Source: Caecitellus pseudoparvulus (lineage: Eukaryota; Bigyra: Bicosoecida). Taken from it: a stretch of DNA of 64,000 bases. Numbering within the stretch: the first letter of the stretch is position 1; every line of letters starts with the position of its first letter. Of this stretch, positions 36,901-46,734 are shown piece by piece. A program made the position numbers and the translations under genes. The stretch spans positions 97,252 through 161,251 of the forward strand of contig CBFFRQ010000048.1 in the NCBI GenBank assembly GCA_965644315.1. The letters are read 5' to 3'. Under the pieces are notes generated by a model that worked only from the letters and a program-made list of their open reading frames with translations, had not been told where the DNA came from and did not search any database.

Positions 36901-38448
36901 GACGAGCTGGAGGGGACAGCTGACGGGTACATGGACCGCATGCGGGCAAAGTACGAGGAGCGCCTCGCCGCAGAGAAGCGCGTTGCGTTGAAGCTGGCTG
37001 GCGACAATGCGACGCAGAAGGCGGACTACTTGGCAGAGGAGGCGAAGAAGGAGGCGTTGAAGGCCAAGATTCAGGCTGCACTGGACGCAGAGAAGCTGAA
37101 GTACGACGCCATCGCATCCCGGGAGAAGGACCGGCGAGCGCACAAGAAGGAGATTCTGGAGCGGGAAGAAACGCTGGCCGACAAGGACGCCCGCATCTTT
37201 GACCTGCGCAAGAAGAACCAGGAGTTGGAGAAGTTCAAGTTCGTGCTGAACTACAAGATCCAGGAGCTGAAGCGGCAGATCATGCCGCGCAAGCGCGAGA
37301 TCAAGAGCATGCGTGGGCAGTTGAAGGAGATGGAGCTGGAGCTGCTGCAGTACCACAAAGCCAACGCAGCCCTGCTCCTGACCATCTCCGAGCTGAAGCT
37401 GAAGCGCAACGGCGCCCAGGGTGACGCAAAGGCCCTGGAGGCTGAGGTCGCCTCAAAGCAAGGCGCCCTCTCCCAAGTGCAGCGTGACCTGCACTTGGTG
37501 GCCCAGGCTGTGTCAGACCCCAAGTCCCTGAAAGACAAAGTCACCCAGCTGTACCACAGGTACGTGCATTCCGACGCCACGTCCTTCCAGGAGGGGCAGA
37601 AGGCGGGGGGTGACTCTGCAGAGCTGCAGAAGGAAGTTGGCAGGCACCGTGTGTACTTGGAACGCACCGTGGACGGGCTGAAGCGGAAGTTGGCCAAAGA
37701 CACCGCCCTGCACCGCAAGGAGCGCCAGCGCCTCATGCGCGAGAACACCGTGCTGACGAAGGAAATCAACGACTTGCGCCGGGAGCTGCAGTTCATGCGC
37801 ATGAGCATGACGGGCGCCAAGGCCGGGCTGCAGGTGGACTTTGGCGCCGGCCACACTGGCGTGCAGGCCCAAGGCCTGGGCCGCACAGTCGCCCGCTACG
37901 GCGTCTTCGGCGAGGGCCTCGTCACCGCCGAGCACCAGGGCAAGAGTGCAGTCAAGTCCAAGTTCGCGGCGCAGGAGGTGGCCAAGGCAAAGGCTGCCGC
38001 GCTGTCGGCAGCCAAGAAGGGCGGCGGAACTGCCAGCGGCCCGCGCCCACCCCCCTCTCGAGGCAGCACGCCAGGCGCGGGTGCTGCATTTTCAGGGCGG
38101 TCAGGACGCAAGGCTGCGCCCATGGCAGCTGTGGCGCCGGATGACCCCCTGCCACAAGACGCCCCTGTGCTGCGCGAGTTGGCCATCCAAGAGGCACAGC
38201 TTCAAGCTCTGGCGGCAGAGTTACGGCGGCTGCGTGCCGGCGTGGCAGCGGAGCCCGCCCTGGGGGCCAAGGCAGCCATGCCGTCGGAGGACGTCGCTGT
38301 CGCCGTGGCGGCAGCGCTGGGCGAGGAGGAGGAGGAGGACGCCTCGGCACGCCCCCCCACACGGGAACGCCTGCCCCCCCTGCCAGGGGCGGCGTCAGGC
38401 CCCTCCTCCCCAGCCAACATTTGGGCCGCTGACCGAGGGCACAAGTGA
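33922..38448 (+). CDS. CFAP57: CFAP57 (WDR65) ciliary WD40/coiled-coil protein
   Basis: There are three exons: 33922-33950, 34019-34201 and 34293-38448. Introns are 68 and 91 nt, both phase 2. The product is 1,455 aa. Splicing restores the family start MASRASLQHAYSFGFKPDV and the phrase VSALAVAPDKRHFAFAEYYE, which the raw frames break. WD40 repeats fill residues ~50-680 (examples: TAGADHTVRIWNYSQYF, LITAGKDGLVYRWHV, VISGGQDGSLALFYAL). From ~residue 780 a long coiled coil runs to ~1,300 (KRKLELRVQELKLDNERALQ, MPRKREIKSMRGQLKEMELE). A Gly/Ala/Pro-rich tail ends the protein. CFAP57 belongs to the axonemal inner-arm (dynein g/d) and regulatory complex. Length exceeds the animal protein mainly through the low-complexity insert near residue 660 and the tail. 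Confidence 0.93.
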   Translation: MASRASLQHACVAACRCHPALRCSRPPLRCSTGTRLASSQTCTRQWRTWTNPTASTCQATPSSGWTQIPSANEHWSARPPLSVSLLWLSRPTRGGWSFATSARNGQNPRVACPVPCTCCAPCHRHFAFAEYYESSPPTITVVDWFKLESARSEAVLRAGSKKGRRVISDLALGSSIVHSLSFTADSKHLLVTSGAPDWSLLYVMWEKSLVVAAQRHLCAPESVVHAVDTHPVDQSVVLATGDGFMKMFRLADDLLKMLPVNLKGDPRHFTSHAWLPEERVVVGTSLGELMVFEGTEFKKTLDTSPLKGIAIGAVTPFTKGFVAGCDGGRVRIYEKSDDARLFFKLTAEFAVSGDSSRVIHLAVSANDDNLVVVLASGQVYEFKLSSYELYKADDIVFRPLVSSFHSAGPTGATGITSLDICVRKPLFVTAGADHTVRIWNYSQYFGPGASVPQETVPTLELVKRFKEMPTAVAFHPSGLHVLVAFESTLQLMNVLMDDIKAVKDFPMRRANAVAFSHGGQFFAANANNGVAIVETYTGATVRNLRAHSDRVDSLRWSPDDAYLITAGKDGLVYRWHVGSDRAAAHKQLVDTEGYHISAIDAGVSGRDGAQAILVGRHGRRKDRRTFRQVDFGASLGDHTLAEFDEGGDCIVQVASLPSKGALVAATGTPGRPGGLRLYNLPMTANPAGGIGAGAAGRGAGDAEGGEAASSTPSATAAAPGSTLAMAGAGGHATLSPPFRSFMAHGAPVTAMAVAWDEGLVISGGQDGSLALFYALDGGGLRGMADSMVGAGAAVDGTLAVSGPSPRPLPTGAGMAFAEEILVTTAALEGSRVRKRKLELRVQELKLDNERALQFKRMAQESSMGEVREKFEAELAAERGRLEELRSTKTAMEHKFDSQVRGMQAQHGREFADIDESYKEKIATEVERYEELVLERDAQVAAWEEELNALQRGHAAELERTETDFRARIAEERAWAASLQGEDRTLNQHISQKMDELEGTADGYMDRMRAKYEERLAAEKRVALKLAGDNATQKADYLAEEAKKEALKAKIQAALDAEKLKYDAIASREKDRRAHKKEILEREETLADKDARIFDLRKKNQELEKFKFVLNYKIQELKRQIMPRKREIKSMRGQLKEMELELLQYHKANAALLLTISELKLKRNGAQGDAKALEAEVASKQGALSQVQRDLHLVAQAVSDPKSLKDKVTQLYHRYVHSDATSFQEGQKAGGDSAELQKEVGRHRVYLERTVDGLKRKLAKDTALHRKERQRLMRENTVLTKEINDLRRELQFMRMSMTGAKAGLQVDFGAGHTGVQAQGLGRTVARYGVFGEGLVTAEHQGKSAVKSKFAAQEVAKAKAAALSAAKKGGGTASGPRPPPSRGSTPGAGAAFSGRSGRKAAPMAAVAPDDPLPQDAPVLRELAIQEAQLQALAAELRRLRAGVAAEPALGAKAAMPSEDVAVAVAAALGEEEEEDASARPPTRERLPPLPGAASGPSSPANIWAADRGHK

Positions 38449-38505
38449 GCTGCTGGCCTTGGAGGCGCCAAAGAATGCACTTGTTCACGCAGCGCTGCAG
38501 CGCGA

Positions 38506-40709
38506 TCACGGCGCACTCGGTGAGTCACCCGTGGGGCCAGAGGCCGCTCGAGGAGCACCAGCTCCACGGTCCAGCAGTGGTGTCCCATTGGGCGCGTCCA
38601 GCGACGCTGGTGGTGGTGGGTCGGCGAGGTCTGTGGAGTCCAAGCCTGCTTGCAGCGCGGCCAGGCGGCTGAGGGACAGTTCGCGGGTGGAGCTGTACCG
38701 TTCAGCGGCAGCGGCAGAGTCGAAGCCGCTGGAGTTGCGCGGGCTGGGCGAGAAGCCAGCACCGTGCAAGAGGGGCGGGCGTCCATCTGCCGAGAACACT
38801 GTCGGCTCCGCTGCCAGGGCCATGGCCAGTGCGCCTGCCGCTGTGTGGTGCAGCAGTGAAGAAACCTCCGCCGTCACAGCCACGTTGGCGAGGGTGGCCA
38901 GGTTGGTGCGGTCGTCCTCGTGAAACGCACCAGAGCGGCGGCGGCTGGACAAGCGCTCCAGCAAAGTGGCATCCCAGGCGCTGGGCACAGTCTCATCCCC
39001 TGCCCGCGGCTGAGAATTGGCCAGCAGGGGGTCCGACTTCGTGTCGCGTCGCGAGGGGGCCCCGCCGCATGCCCCCGCCAGGGCTGTTCCTGAAGGGTCC
39101 CGCTGCTCAGCAACGGCCAGCGCCAGGGATGCCAGCATGGCCACCCCTGCCAGGCCTGCGAAGAGCTGCAGCACGCAGACGTAAGTGGCACCACACGAAG
39201 GCGGCTGCAGCATGCCCACGATGACAGGCACGGCGGCCAGGCCAGAGTTCTGCACACAGCCCACCAGGCCATAGGCAATGCCGTAGTACTTCTCCGGGAC
39301 GACGTACGCGACACTGGGCCAGAACGATGCCGCGTACAGCGAGAACCCCACGCCCAGCACGGCCATCATGCCCATTGCGGAGACGCTCGTGAAGGCCAGC
39401 AGCAAGTGCGTCGTGGCCACAGTGGCGGCGGAGAGCACTGTGAACACCGCTCGGCGGCCCGTGCGGTCGACAAGGGCCCCTGCTGGGGATGCCAGGCCTG
39501 CAGAAATGAGGTACACGAGGGAGAAGGAGAGGTTCACCCGAGCCTGGCTAACGCGCTGGCCTGTCTCCGTCCAGCGCAGGCGCAAGAAGCTCGCTGCGAT
39601 GTTGTTGAAGCTGGACACGGACGGAAAGCCCGTGAAGCAGACGAGGGCCAGCAGGTAGAAGCGGTAGTCCAGGGATTTCACAGCCGCCACCACCGCCGCG
39701 CAACGCGACGCCGCTGCTCCACACATGGTTGGCTGGGCGCGCAAAGCTGTTCTGTGCGCCCCCCCACTGCGAGACACATCTCCAGCGCTAGTAGGGCGGT
39801 TGAGCAGCCCGGAAGCACGGGCCTCCTGCTCCTGGCGGCGTTGCTGCTCTCGGCGAGCAGTGTAGGCGGAGTTGATCCACACCGCACCAAATGCACACAG
39901 CGTGCTGCCTGCACAGGCCACCCCCGCTGCGAGGTAGGCAGTGTCCATGGGCAGCAAGACAGAAATGTTATCATTTGCGACGCTTCCCAGGCGCCCCACA
40001 GCAAGAATAACCCCCATGGCTGCAAAGGCGGCGGCGGCGGCGGTGGGTGCAGCAGGGCACAGAACTTCTGTGCGGAAAGCCCACGCTGGCTTCAGCGCCT
40101 GCACGTACCCAGTGCGAGTTCCTTGCCCATGAACCACTGCGCGACGAGGATACGCTGGGAGACACAGAGCGACTCCAGGGAGCCAAAAATTACCCGCCCC
40201 GCGAACAGGATGGACCACTGCTGCATGGAAATGCCGACATAGCCAACCATGGCGCCGACGGTAATTGCAGCGGACAACACTGCTGTGAGTCGACCGGCGC
40301 CGAAGGCGTCTGTCAGCATGCCGCCGAACAAGGGAAGGATGACGTTCGGGATGGAGTACAGGCTGTACAGGAGATTGAAGTTCACGTTGAACTCGGACTC
40401 GGCCGTGTCCAGTGCACCCGAAGCGGTGCTGTTTGAGTTCGGCGGCGAAGGAACCATGCCGAACTGCTCCCTCATCTGCGCAGGGAAGCCAGCCAGTGGT
40501 GTGGTGCCAGAGCGGGTGAACAAGGGTACCCAAGCCGCACTCCTTACCGCGTGCTGTGTTGCGGCGGGGACATCAAAGCTGTAGTATGGCCCGATCAGGG
40601 CTGCCGTAGCCAGGGTAAGCACAAGCCATCGAAGTGGGCTGTTTCGCTTGCGAGGCAGTGGCTGCGTCCCTAGCAGGGCATCATTCAACCATGTCTGCGC
40701 CTGGCACAT
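38506..40709 (-). CDS. MFSD1-like major facilitator transporter
   Basis: There are two exons, 40709-40109 and 40019-38506, with an 89-nt phase-1 intron (gtacgt...tttgcag), giving 704 aa. About twelve membrane helices are readable: WLVLTLATAALIGPYYSF, FNLLYSLYSIPNVILPLFGG (the MFSD1 signature region), VILAVGRLGSV, and after a ~80-residue loop FYLLALVCFTGF, VVPEKYYGIAYGLVGCVQNS and VLQLFAGLAGVAMLA. MFSD1 is a lysosomal transporter in animals that exports small peptides with the GLMP subunit; the same placement here is inference. An extracytosolic loop with an NSNST sequon follows helix 1. The ~170-residue C-terminal tail is Ser/Ala/Pro-rich. The intron carries TTTCCGCA in sense (40071-40078). 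The stop is 58 nt from the CFAP57 stop (convergent). Confidence 0.82.
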
Positions 40710-41231
40710 GAAGGAGCAAGTTGACGAGACACTTTCCTCCGGCGCGTGGTCTGGGGGCTGCGCCTACAGCGCGAGGCCCAGGGCAAGATGCGGTGTCAAG
40801 TGGTGTGTCAGGCCGTGGTGAACTGCACTTCCCTGCTCTGCATCACCCAAACAAACCCTGGCCCTGCAAGCTAGTTGCAAGTAATCGACGAGTTGCACTC
40901 ATGGCGGCAGCCTCAGACACAACTTGCCCCTGAGGCACTTGCATTTTTGACGCCTGGCCTCCCCTGCAAGCGTTTGATCCGTGGCAGAGAGGGCGCCCTA
41001 GCACCCCCCGAAACGACGCAGCGCTTGGGGCACGCCCGTGCCCTCCTTTGAGAGGGTAGGGCATGTAGGGGACAGTTTGTGGTTGCAGTAACTTTCCTGT
41101 AGCATCCCCTCCCGCTTTGCTCACTGCCACACCGCGCCTTGGTGCCTGTTGCGCTTCGCTGTGCGCTGGTAAGCAGCTTCGCTCGTCCGACCCACCCGAC
41201 CCGCGCAAGCCGCAGCCCTCACAAGGTCAAC
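40710..41231. promoter_or_regulatory. Bidirectional promoter region (MFSD1-like / DPH1)
   Basis: This 522-nt gap separates divergent genes. I see no TATA box, RNA gene or conserved motif. Confidence 0.4.
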
Positions 41232-42904
41232 ATGGCGGAGATCGAAGGTATGTGGTGCAGTGTACCACGCACCTCCTAATGCTGGACAACCCCTTCGTGG
41301 CCCGGCTTTGCTGCCGCCTCGCAGACTGTGTGCCTGACGTTGGACAGGAGGTGCAAAACGCAGACGAAACGCAACCAGCTCCTCGACCCACGCGTTTCAC
41401 CGGCAAGAAGAAGCTGAAGCGCCGCAAGCCCACACAAGGGTACGTTCTCGTGTCTAGATAAATCAGGTGTTGGGCGCTGGCAGGCAGAGTGGTTCACTGA
41501 TCCCGTGCTGCTCTGCGCAGGGCTGCTGCCGCTGCAGTGGTGAACCAGATCCCGGACGACATCCGGAACAATCCCCAGTTGGACGCAGCGATTTCAGTCG
41601 TGAGTGATGCGGGCGACAGGCGCATGTGGTACAGATGCGTGCGTGCATTTGACGTTCCCATGTTGGCACCACCTCTGCAGTTGCCTGCGAACTACAACTT
41701 TGAGATTCGCAAGACCATCTGGAAGCTGCGGCAGGCGGGCAGCAAGAAGGTGGCCCTGCAGTTCCCAGAGGGCCTGCTCATGTTTGCGTGCGTCATTGCT
41801 GACATTGTGAAGCAGTTCACGGGCGCCGACACGGTCGTCATGGGCGACGTTACCTACGGTGCCTGCTGCGTGGACGATCTGAGCGCCAAGGCGCTGGGCT
41901 GTGACTTCATGGTGCACTACGGACACTCCTGCCTGGTGCCCGTGTCCAACACCTCCATCAAGATGCTGTACGTCTTCGTGGAGATCACCTTTGACACGAC
42001 TCACGTGAGTGCGAGGCCGAGCCTGCTGTGGACTGCGCACACCAGCATCGCCCATCTCCCCTGTTCACAGCTCGTGCAACTGATCAAAGACAGCTTCGAC
42101 CACAGCAAGCCGCTGGCAGTGCTGGGCACGATTCAATTCGCAGCCGCCATCCACCGTGTGCGCAGTGAGCTGACGGGCACATTTCCGCGCCTGCTGGTGC
42201 CGCAGAGCAAGCCGCTGTCCCCAGGGGAAGTGCTGGGCTGCACCTCACCCCGTCTGCCAGAGGACATTCCTCACTACGTCTTCGTCTCGGACGGGCGCTT
42301 CCACCTGGAGTCTGCCCTCATTCACAACCCCACCAAGGCTGCCTTCAGGTACAACCCGTACGACAAGACCATGACGGCGGAGAGCTATGACCACGAGGCC
42401 ATGCGCACCGTGCGCAAGGCAGCCATAGATGCAGCTGTCGGCGCGGACACTGTGGGGCTCATCTTGGGCACGCTGGGGCGCCAGGGCAACCCTGCCATCC
42501 TTCGCCGCCTCAAAGCCCGCCTGCGCGCCGCCGGCAAGCGTGTCGTCACTGTGCTCATGTCCGAGATCTTCCCCCAGAAGCTGGCACTGTTTCCGCAAGT
42601 GCAGGCGTGGGTGCAGGTGGCGTGCCCCCGCCTCAGTGTGGACTGGGGGGAGGCCTTCACTGTGCCACTGCTGAACCCGTACGAGGCCAACGTGGCCTTG
42701 GACACGGCCGAGTGGGCGCCCGTGTACCCCATGGACTACTACGCAGCTGGTTCCGGCCCCTGGACGAATTACTACAAGGAGCCCCAGCCAGACGTGACGC
42801 CTGATGGCAGTGCGACGAGCAAGGCCTGCTGCGGACATGGCCCGGAGCCAGGCTGTGCCTGCAAGGGAGGCAGCCCGCCGCCCGCCGCTGCAGCTACCGA
42901 CTGA
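41232..42904 (+). CDS. DPH1: DPH1, diphthamide biosynthesis radical-SAM enzyme subunit
   Basis: There are five exons: 41232-41247, 41325-41439, 41521-41599, 41681-42004 and 42071-42904. The product is 455 aa. Each junction is supported by family text: KPTQG|AAAAAVVNQIPDD, AISV|LPANYNFEI, FDTTH|LVQLIKD. DPH1 with DPH2 transfers the aminocarboxypropyl group of SAM to a histidine of eEF2, using an unusual [4Fe-4S] cluster. The three cluster cysteines are present in YGACCVDD, LGCTSPRL and ACPRLS. YNFEIRKTIWKL, VALQFPEGLL and HYGHSCLVP are further DPH1-specific signatures. The C-terminal ~30 residues hold a Cys/Gly-rich stretch (KACCGHGPEPGCACKGG). The last 11 nt overlap the convergent armadillo gene. 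Confidence 0.95.
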
Positions 42905-45251
42905 AGGGGCTCCGCGCGTGTGCGGGGTGTGGGCTGTTGAGCAGTCTGTGTTTCATGCCTGGCGCGAGGGCGTCAGGTGCGCCGCCCCGCCGTGCCTGCA
43001 CCCGGGCCAGCACATCCTCCTGCTCTGCCAAGTCAAAGAACTCCAGCAGCTCATCGCGCAGCTTGGCCCCCGTGGAAGCCTGCACAGGCATGCTGGTCAG
43101 CGGGCTGGCGCCCACCACCTTGACACGCGCCTTTTGCCGGGACGGCCCACCTCGCTGGCGCGCCAGCTCTGCCGCAGCCAGCCTCGCTGCTGTGCCCACA
43201 GGCAGGTTGATGCCGAGGCTGGCGAGGGAGGCGGCGCTGACGGAAGGTACAGACAGGCTGGCAGGGGGGCCAGCTTGCGCCTCACGAGCCGTGACGTCTT
43301 CATTCAGGAGAGAGTCCAGGAATGCATCGTCTCCATCAGGCTGCTCCGTGCCACTGGAGGGTGAGTCCCGCTGAGGACTCAGGCGGCCCATGCGCAGGAC
43401 GGTTGCCCCCGTCACGGAGTCCTTGCTCTGATGGAGGGAGGCATGGTTGGAGGCGAGGCCCCCAATACTCTCATCCCGGAAAATGGAGGCAGGCGGTGCT
43501 CCCCGGGCCTGCTCAGCCCAGCTCGCCGCCGTCCCCCGCAACAAGACACTGTCTCCATCCAGGGAAGCGTCGGCCCAACTCGGCTGGGCGCCCACACCCC
43601 AGTTGCTCATGGAAGGGAAGGGCGCAGAGGTGTTCCCCCCCAAGCCCTCCAACTCTGGCCATGTGCTTTCATCCACCATGCTCTGCCGCGGTCGGCACTT
43701 GTCCTCCAACAGGGTCGCACGGACCGGCTCCGCAGCCTTCGCGCGCGGGTCTACATCTCCGAAGTGCAGTGCTCGCCCCACTGCATCAGTGTGCACACGG
43801 ATCGTGCGTACGTGGCCTGTGTCTGGATGCTCCACGTTGCGCGTGGCTGGAGCCTGGGTGGGCGAGTCAGCGCCCCCACTCGCAGACTCCATACGCAGAA
43901 CAGGGGACACGTGCCGAGCATGCAGCTCTTTCACTGCCTGGGGGGGCAGCATCCACCCCCCCGACAGGCCGTGGCCCCTTGCAGCAGCCTCGGCCTCAGG
44001 GAAGTCGTGCGTCATTTCCAGCACGGCGGCGAGTGCTGCTCGCCAAACCACCGGCGGTTGCCCGCCTCCCACGCAAGGAACCACTGCCTGCAGCAGCCCG
44101 CTCTCCACGGCTGCCCGCTGGCTGTCAGGGTTGTCACACACCAGCAGCTGGCATGCTCTGCAGAGGTGTGCGGTCGTCTCTGCGGAGAGCTTGCTTGCCA
44201 AGGCGTCACGCAAGGCACCGTGAAGGCGGACTGCCACTGCTGCACCGACGTTGACTTCACACCCTTGCAGCAAGCTGGCCGCGGCCCGGGCTGCCTGGGA
44301 TACAACTCCCCGTGCCATGTCCTTGGTTTTCAGACAAGGTGGGATGAGCGGCAGGATCTCTGTGAAGTCCTCCCGGTGCGCCGCTCCATCTCGGGCCAGG
44401 TTTGCGATGGCTCCCCAGCATGCTTGCAGAAGTCCCTGCTGCAGTCCTGACAGCATTGCAGCTGCATCTTGGCAAGCCCACTGAATAGTTGCGCACAGTG
44501 CCGCAGGGGCTCCAAGGCGCCGGAGTGACTCCCGGCACTGGGCGTCGGCAGCAGCCACGTTTCCCACGGCCCGCACAGCCAGCGCCACTGGCTTCGCATC
44601 CCTGTCAATGCCTGCCATGACCCGAAGGGCGGCAGCGACAGCGCCCGACTTCAGCGCAGCCCTGGCGGCAGGCATGCACCCCACGACAAAGTTTGCCAGG
44701 GCGCGAGCAGCCGCCTGCTGCACAGCGCTGGTCGGGCGCTTCAGGCACCGTGCCAGCACTTGCGCGACTCCGGCATCCACGGCCAGCAGCCGGGCGGCGT
44801 GGTTGGAATGCATCAAGTTGGCCAGCGCGCCGGCAGCAGCGCAAACTGCCTCCTCATCCAGCGCACAGGCATCTGCAAGCGCGGCGACGGCGTTCACTTC
44901 AACCAAAGTCTGCTTGCTCTTGGAGCTGAACGCGGCGGCATTCAACAGCACGCCTGCCGCCGCTGCGATGACCCGCTGGTGCTTTGAGCCAAGCAGGTGC
45001 ACGAGGTGGTGCAGCGTTCCAGCCTCGTGGAGCGCTTGGCGGCACACCGAGCTGCTGGCAGTCCACAGAACCAGTCGCTTCAGCGCTTTCACCGTTGGCT
45101 TTTGTGGAGCAGCAGGGTTCTGTGCCGCCTTCTGCACTGCCCGCGTGAGTTCGCCAAACTCCAGCGGCACGAGCCTTGCGTCGCTGGCCCCTGGCGGCAG
45201 GGCTGCTGCTGGACGCAGCTCTTGGTCTTGCACTGAAGCTGTGGCTGCCAT
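42894..45251 (-). CDS. Armadillo-repeat protein, function unknown
   Basis: Unspliced, 785 aa. Residues ~40-420 are Ala/Leu-rich armadillo-like helices with recognisable units: VIAAAAGVLLNAAAFSSKSK, VCAAAGALANLMHSNHAARL, VQQAAARALANFVVGC and LLQACWGAIANLARDG. The remaining ~360 residues are disordered, with Trp-containing acidic phrases (DESTWPELEG, SNWGVGAQPSWADASL). A predicted coil follows near the end (GAKLRDELLEFFDLAEQEDV). Armadillo folds bind elongated peptide partners; a beta-catenin or importin identity is not supported. It is convergent with DPH1, overlapping its stop by 11 nt, and divergent from centrin. GCGGAATTTG lies in its 5' flank near 45308. Confidence 0.72.
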   Translation of the reverse strand: MAATASVQDQELRPAAALPPGASDARLVPLEFGELTRAVQKAAQNPAAPQKPTVKALKRLVLWTASSSVCRQALHEAGTLHHLVHLLGSKHQRVIAAAAGVLLNAAAFSSKSKQTLVEVNAVAALADACALDEEAVCAAAGALANLMHSNHAARLLAVDAGVAQVLARCLKRPTSAVQQAAARALANFVVGCMPAARAALKSGAVAAALRVMAGIDRDAKPVALAVRAVGNVAAADAQCRESLRRLGAPAALCATIQWACQDAAAMLSGLQQGLLQACWGAIANLARDGAAHREDFTEILPLIPPCLKTKDMARGVVSQAARAAASLLQGCEVNVGAAVAVRLHGALRDALASKLSAETTAHLCRACQLLVCDNPDSQRAAVESGLLQAVVPCVGGGQPPVVWRAALAAVLEMTHDFPEAEAAARGHGLSGGWMLPPQAVKELHARHVSPVLRMESASGGADSPTQAPATRNVEHPDTGHVRTIRVHTDAVGRALHFGDVDPRAKAAEPVRATLLEDKCRPRQSMVDESTWPELEGLGGNTSAPFPSMSNWGVGAQPSWADASLDGDSVLLRGTAASWAEQARGAPPASIFRDESIGGLASNHASLHQSKDSVTGATVLRMGRLSPQRDSPSSGTEQPDGDDAFLDSLLNEDVTAREAQAGPPASLSVPSVSAASLASLGINLPVGTAARLAAAELARQRGGPSRQKARVKVVGASPLTSMPVQASTGAKLRDELLEFFDLAEQEDVLARVQARRGGAPDALAPGMKHRLLNSPHPAHARSPFSR

Positions 45252-45920
45252 GGGCTCGGTAACCAGGGCCTAGTCGGCCCACGACATATCTCTGCGTGGC
45301 GTGCGCCACAAATTCCGCTGCGGGTCACAAGGCAAGCAGCAATACTTGGAGCAGCACCCAGCAAAACATGTGAAGAAGAGAACCTGACCGTGGAGGGGGG
45401 ATGACGTGAGCTCGACGCATCTGGGGGTCACATGTGTGTTTTGCGGCTGGGGCAGCAGCTGCGTGTCGGGTCCTACCTCCAGCACGGCGCAACACAGCGC
45501 CCAGCACACGACTAACAATAAAGTAATTGGTAGCTGGCCCCTGAGTGTTGTACGGCCGGTTTTACGCTCGCAGTGAAGGCAGCTGTGCACGAAGCTGAGT
45601 GAGGACTGGAGCGCCTTGTGTGGCTTGCTTGGCCCTCACTGCAGCAGGGTCAGCCAAGCCAGCTTGATCCCCCTCTCAGCGTATCATGAAGGTGATAAAG
45701 GAAGCGTTGGCAAGCCCCCTCTGCGCGCTGGAGGCCCCGCTGGACGGCTCACTTTTCGACTGCAACGGCTGCACCGCACCAGCCACGGCACGTTCGGCGA
45801 CCAGTGGCGCAAGTGGCCCCCGTGCGCAAATCCACAAGTCACCGACACCCACAAGCCCAGAGAAGGCGATTTTTTCCGGCATGTGCTGAAAGCGCTTCCC
45901 CTGCCAACCTCTTCACAAAC
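45252..45920. promoter_or_regulatory. Bidirectional region between armadillo gene and centrin
   Basis: This 669-nt gap separates divergent starts. Open frames here (from 45686) read without similarity and do not join the centrin frame. I see nothing else apart from an AT-richer patch (acaataaagtaattgg) near 45514. Confidence 0.4.
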
Positions 45921-46693
45921 ATGGTGCGTACACGCAGCGGCAAGCGGATGTGCTGCCAGGTTGATGGTGCAAGGCCTCCCGCTGCTCGCATCGCAGGCTG
46001 CCCACAGCAAGACGTACGAGAAGCCCGGCCTCAGCGAGGAGGAAATTGAGGAGATCCGTGAGGCCTTCAACTTGTTCGACACAGACGGAAGCGGTGCGTG
46101 AGCGGCACGGGGGGGTGCCAAGTGAAACGCTAGCCAAACGCTCGTCGGGCGCCCCCGCACACGTGCAGGCACCATCGACCCCAAGGAGCTGAAGCAGGCC
46201 ATGAAGAGCCTGGGGTTCGACGCCAAGAACGCCACCATCTACCAGATGATCCTTGACATCGACAAGGACGGCTCTGGCAGCATCGAGTTCGACGAGTTCT
46301 TGGACATGATGACACACAAGATGGTGCGAAACGGCAGCACGGGTGGCGGCCTGTTGCCGCCCCTTGCACGCCATGCCTCGCTACTCCTGCCCGCAGAGCG
46401 ACAAGGACACAGACGAGGACATCATGAAGGTGTTCAACTTGTTTGACGACGACGGGACGGGCAAGATCTCCCTGCGCAACCTCAAGCGCGTGGCCAAGGA
46501 GCTCGGGGAGACCATGACTGGTGCGTGGCGCACGTGCTGCGACAGAGAGCGCGCTGGAGCGTGCACACCCGCCACACACGCCTTCGCAGAGGCTGAATTG
46601 CTGGAGATGATTGAGCGCGCCGACGGGGACCAGGACGGCGAGATCTCCCCCCAGGAGTTCCGCGACATCATGACCAAGAAGACCTTCCACTGA
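45921..46693 (+). CDS. Centrin, EF-hand protein of basal bodies
   Basis: There are five exons: 45921-45923 (ATG only), 45997-46093, 46169-46323, 46397-46520 and 46590-46693. The product is 160 aa. Four EF hands are readable: [42 protein letters not shown] and [14 protein letters not shown]. The text [19 protein letters not shown] is the centrin-specific segment between hands 3 and 4 and separates it from calmodulin. Centrins bind Ca2+ at basal bodies and in contractile fibres. The usual C-terminal aromatic end is TKKTFH. The acceptor for exon 2 may instead be at 46008, which would shorten the N-terminus by four residues. The short N-terminal extension fits family length. Confidence 0.92.
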
Positions 46694-46734
46694 TTCAGCC
46701 ACCCAATGCACTGCCGCACACACCGCCAGCCAGC

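Noticed and set aside
35731-37356. 541-aa minus-strand frame antisense to CFAP57
   Set aside because: It lies opposite a conserved WD40/coiled-coil gene and has Leu/His/Gln-rich shadow composition. No family text is visible.
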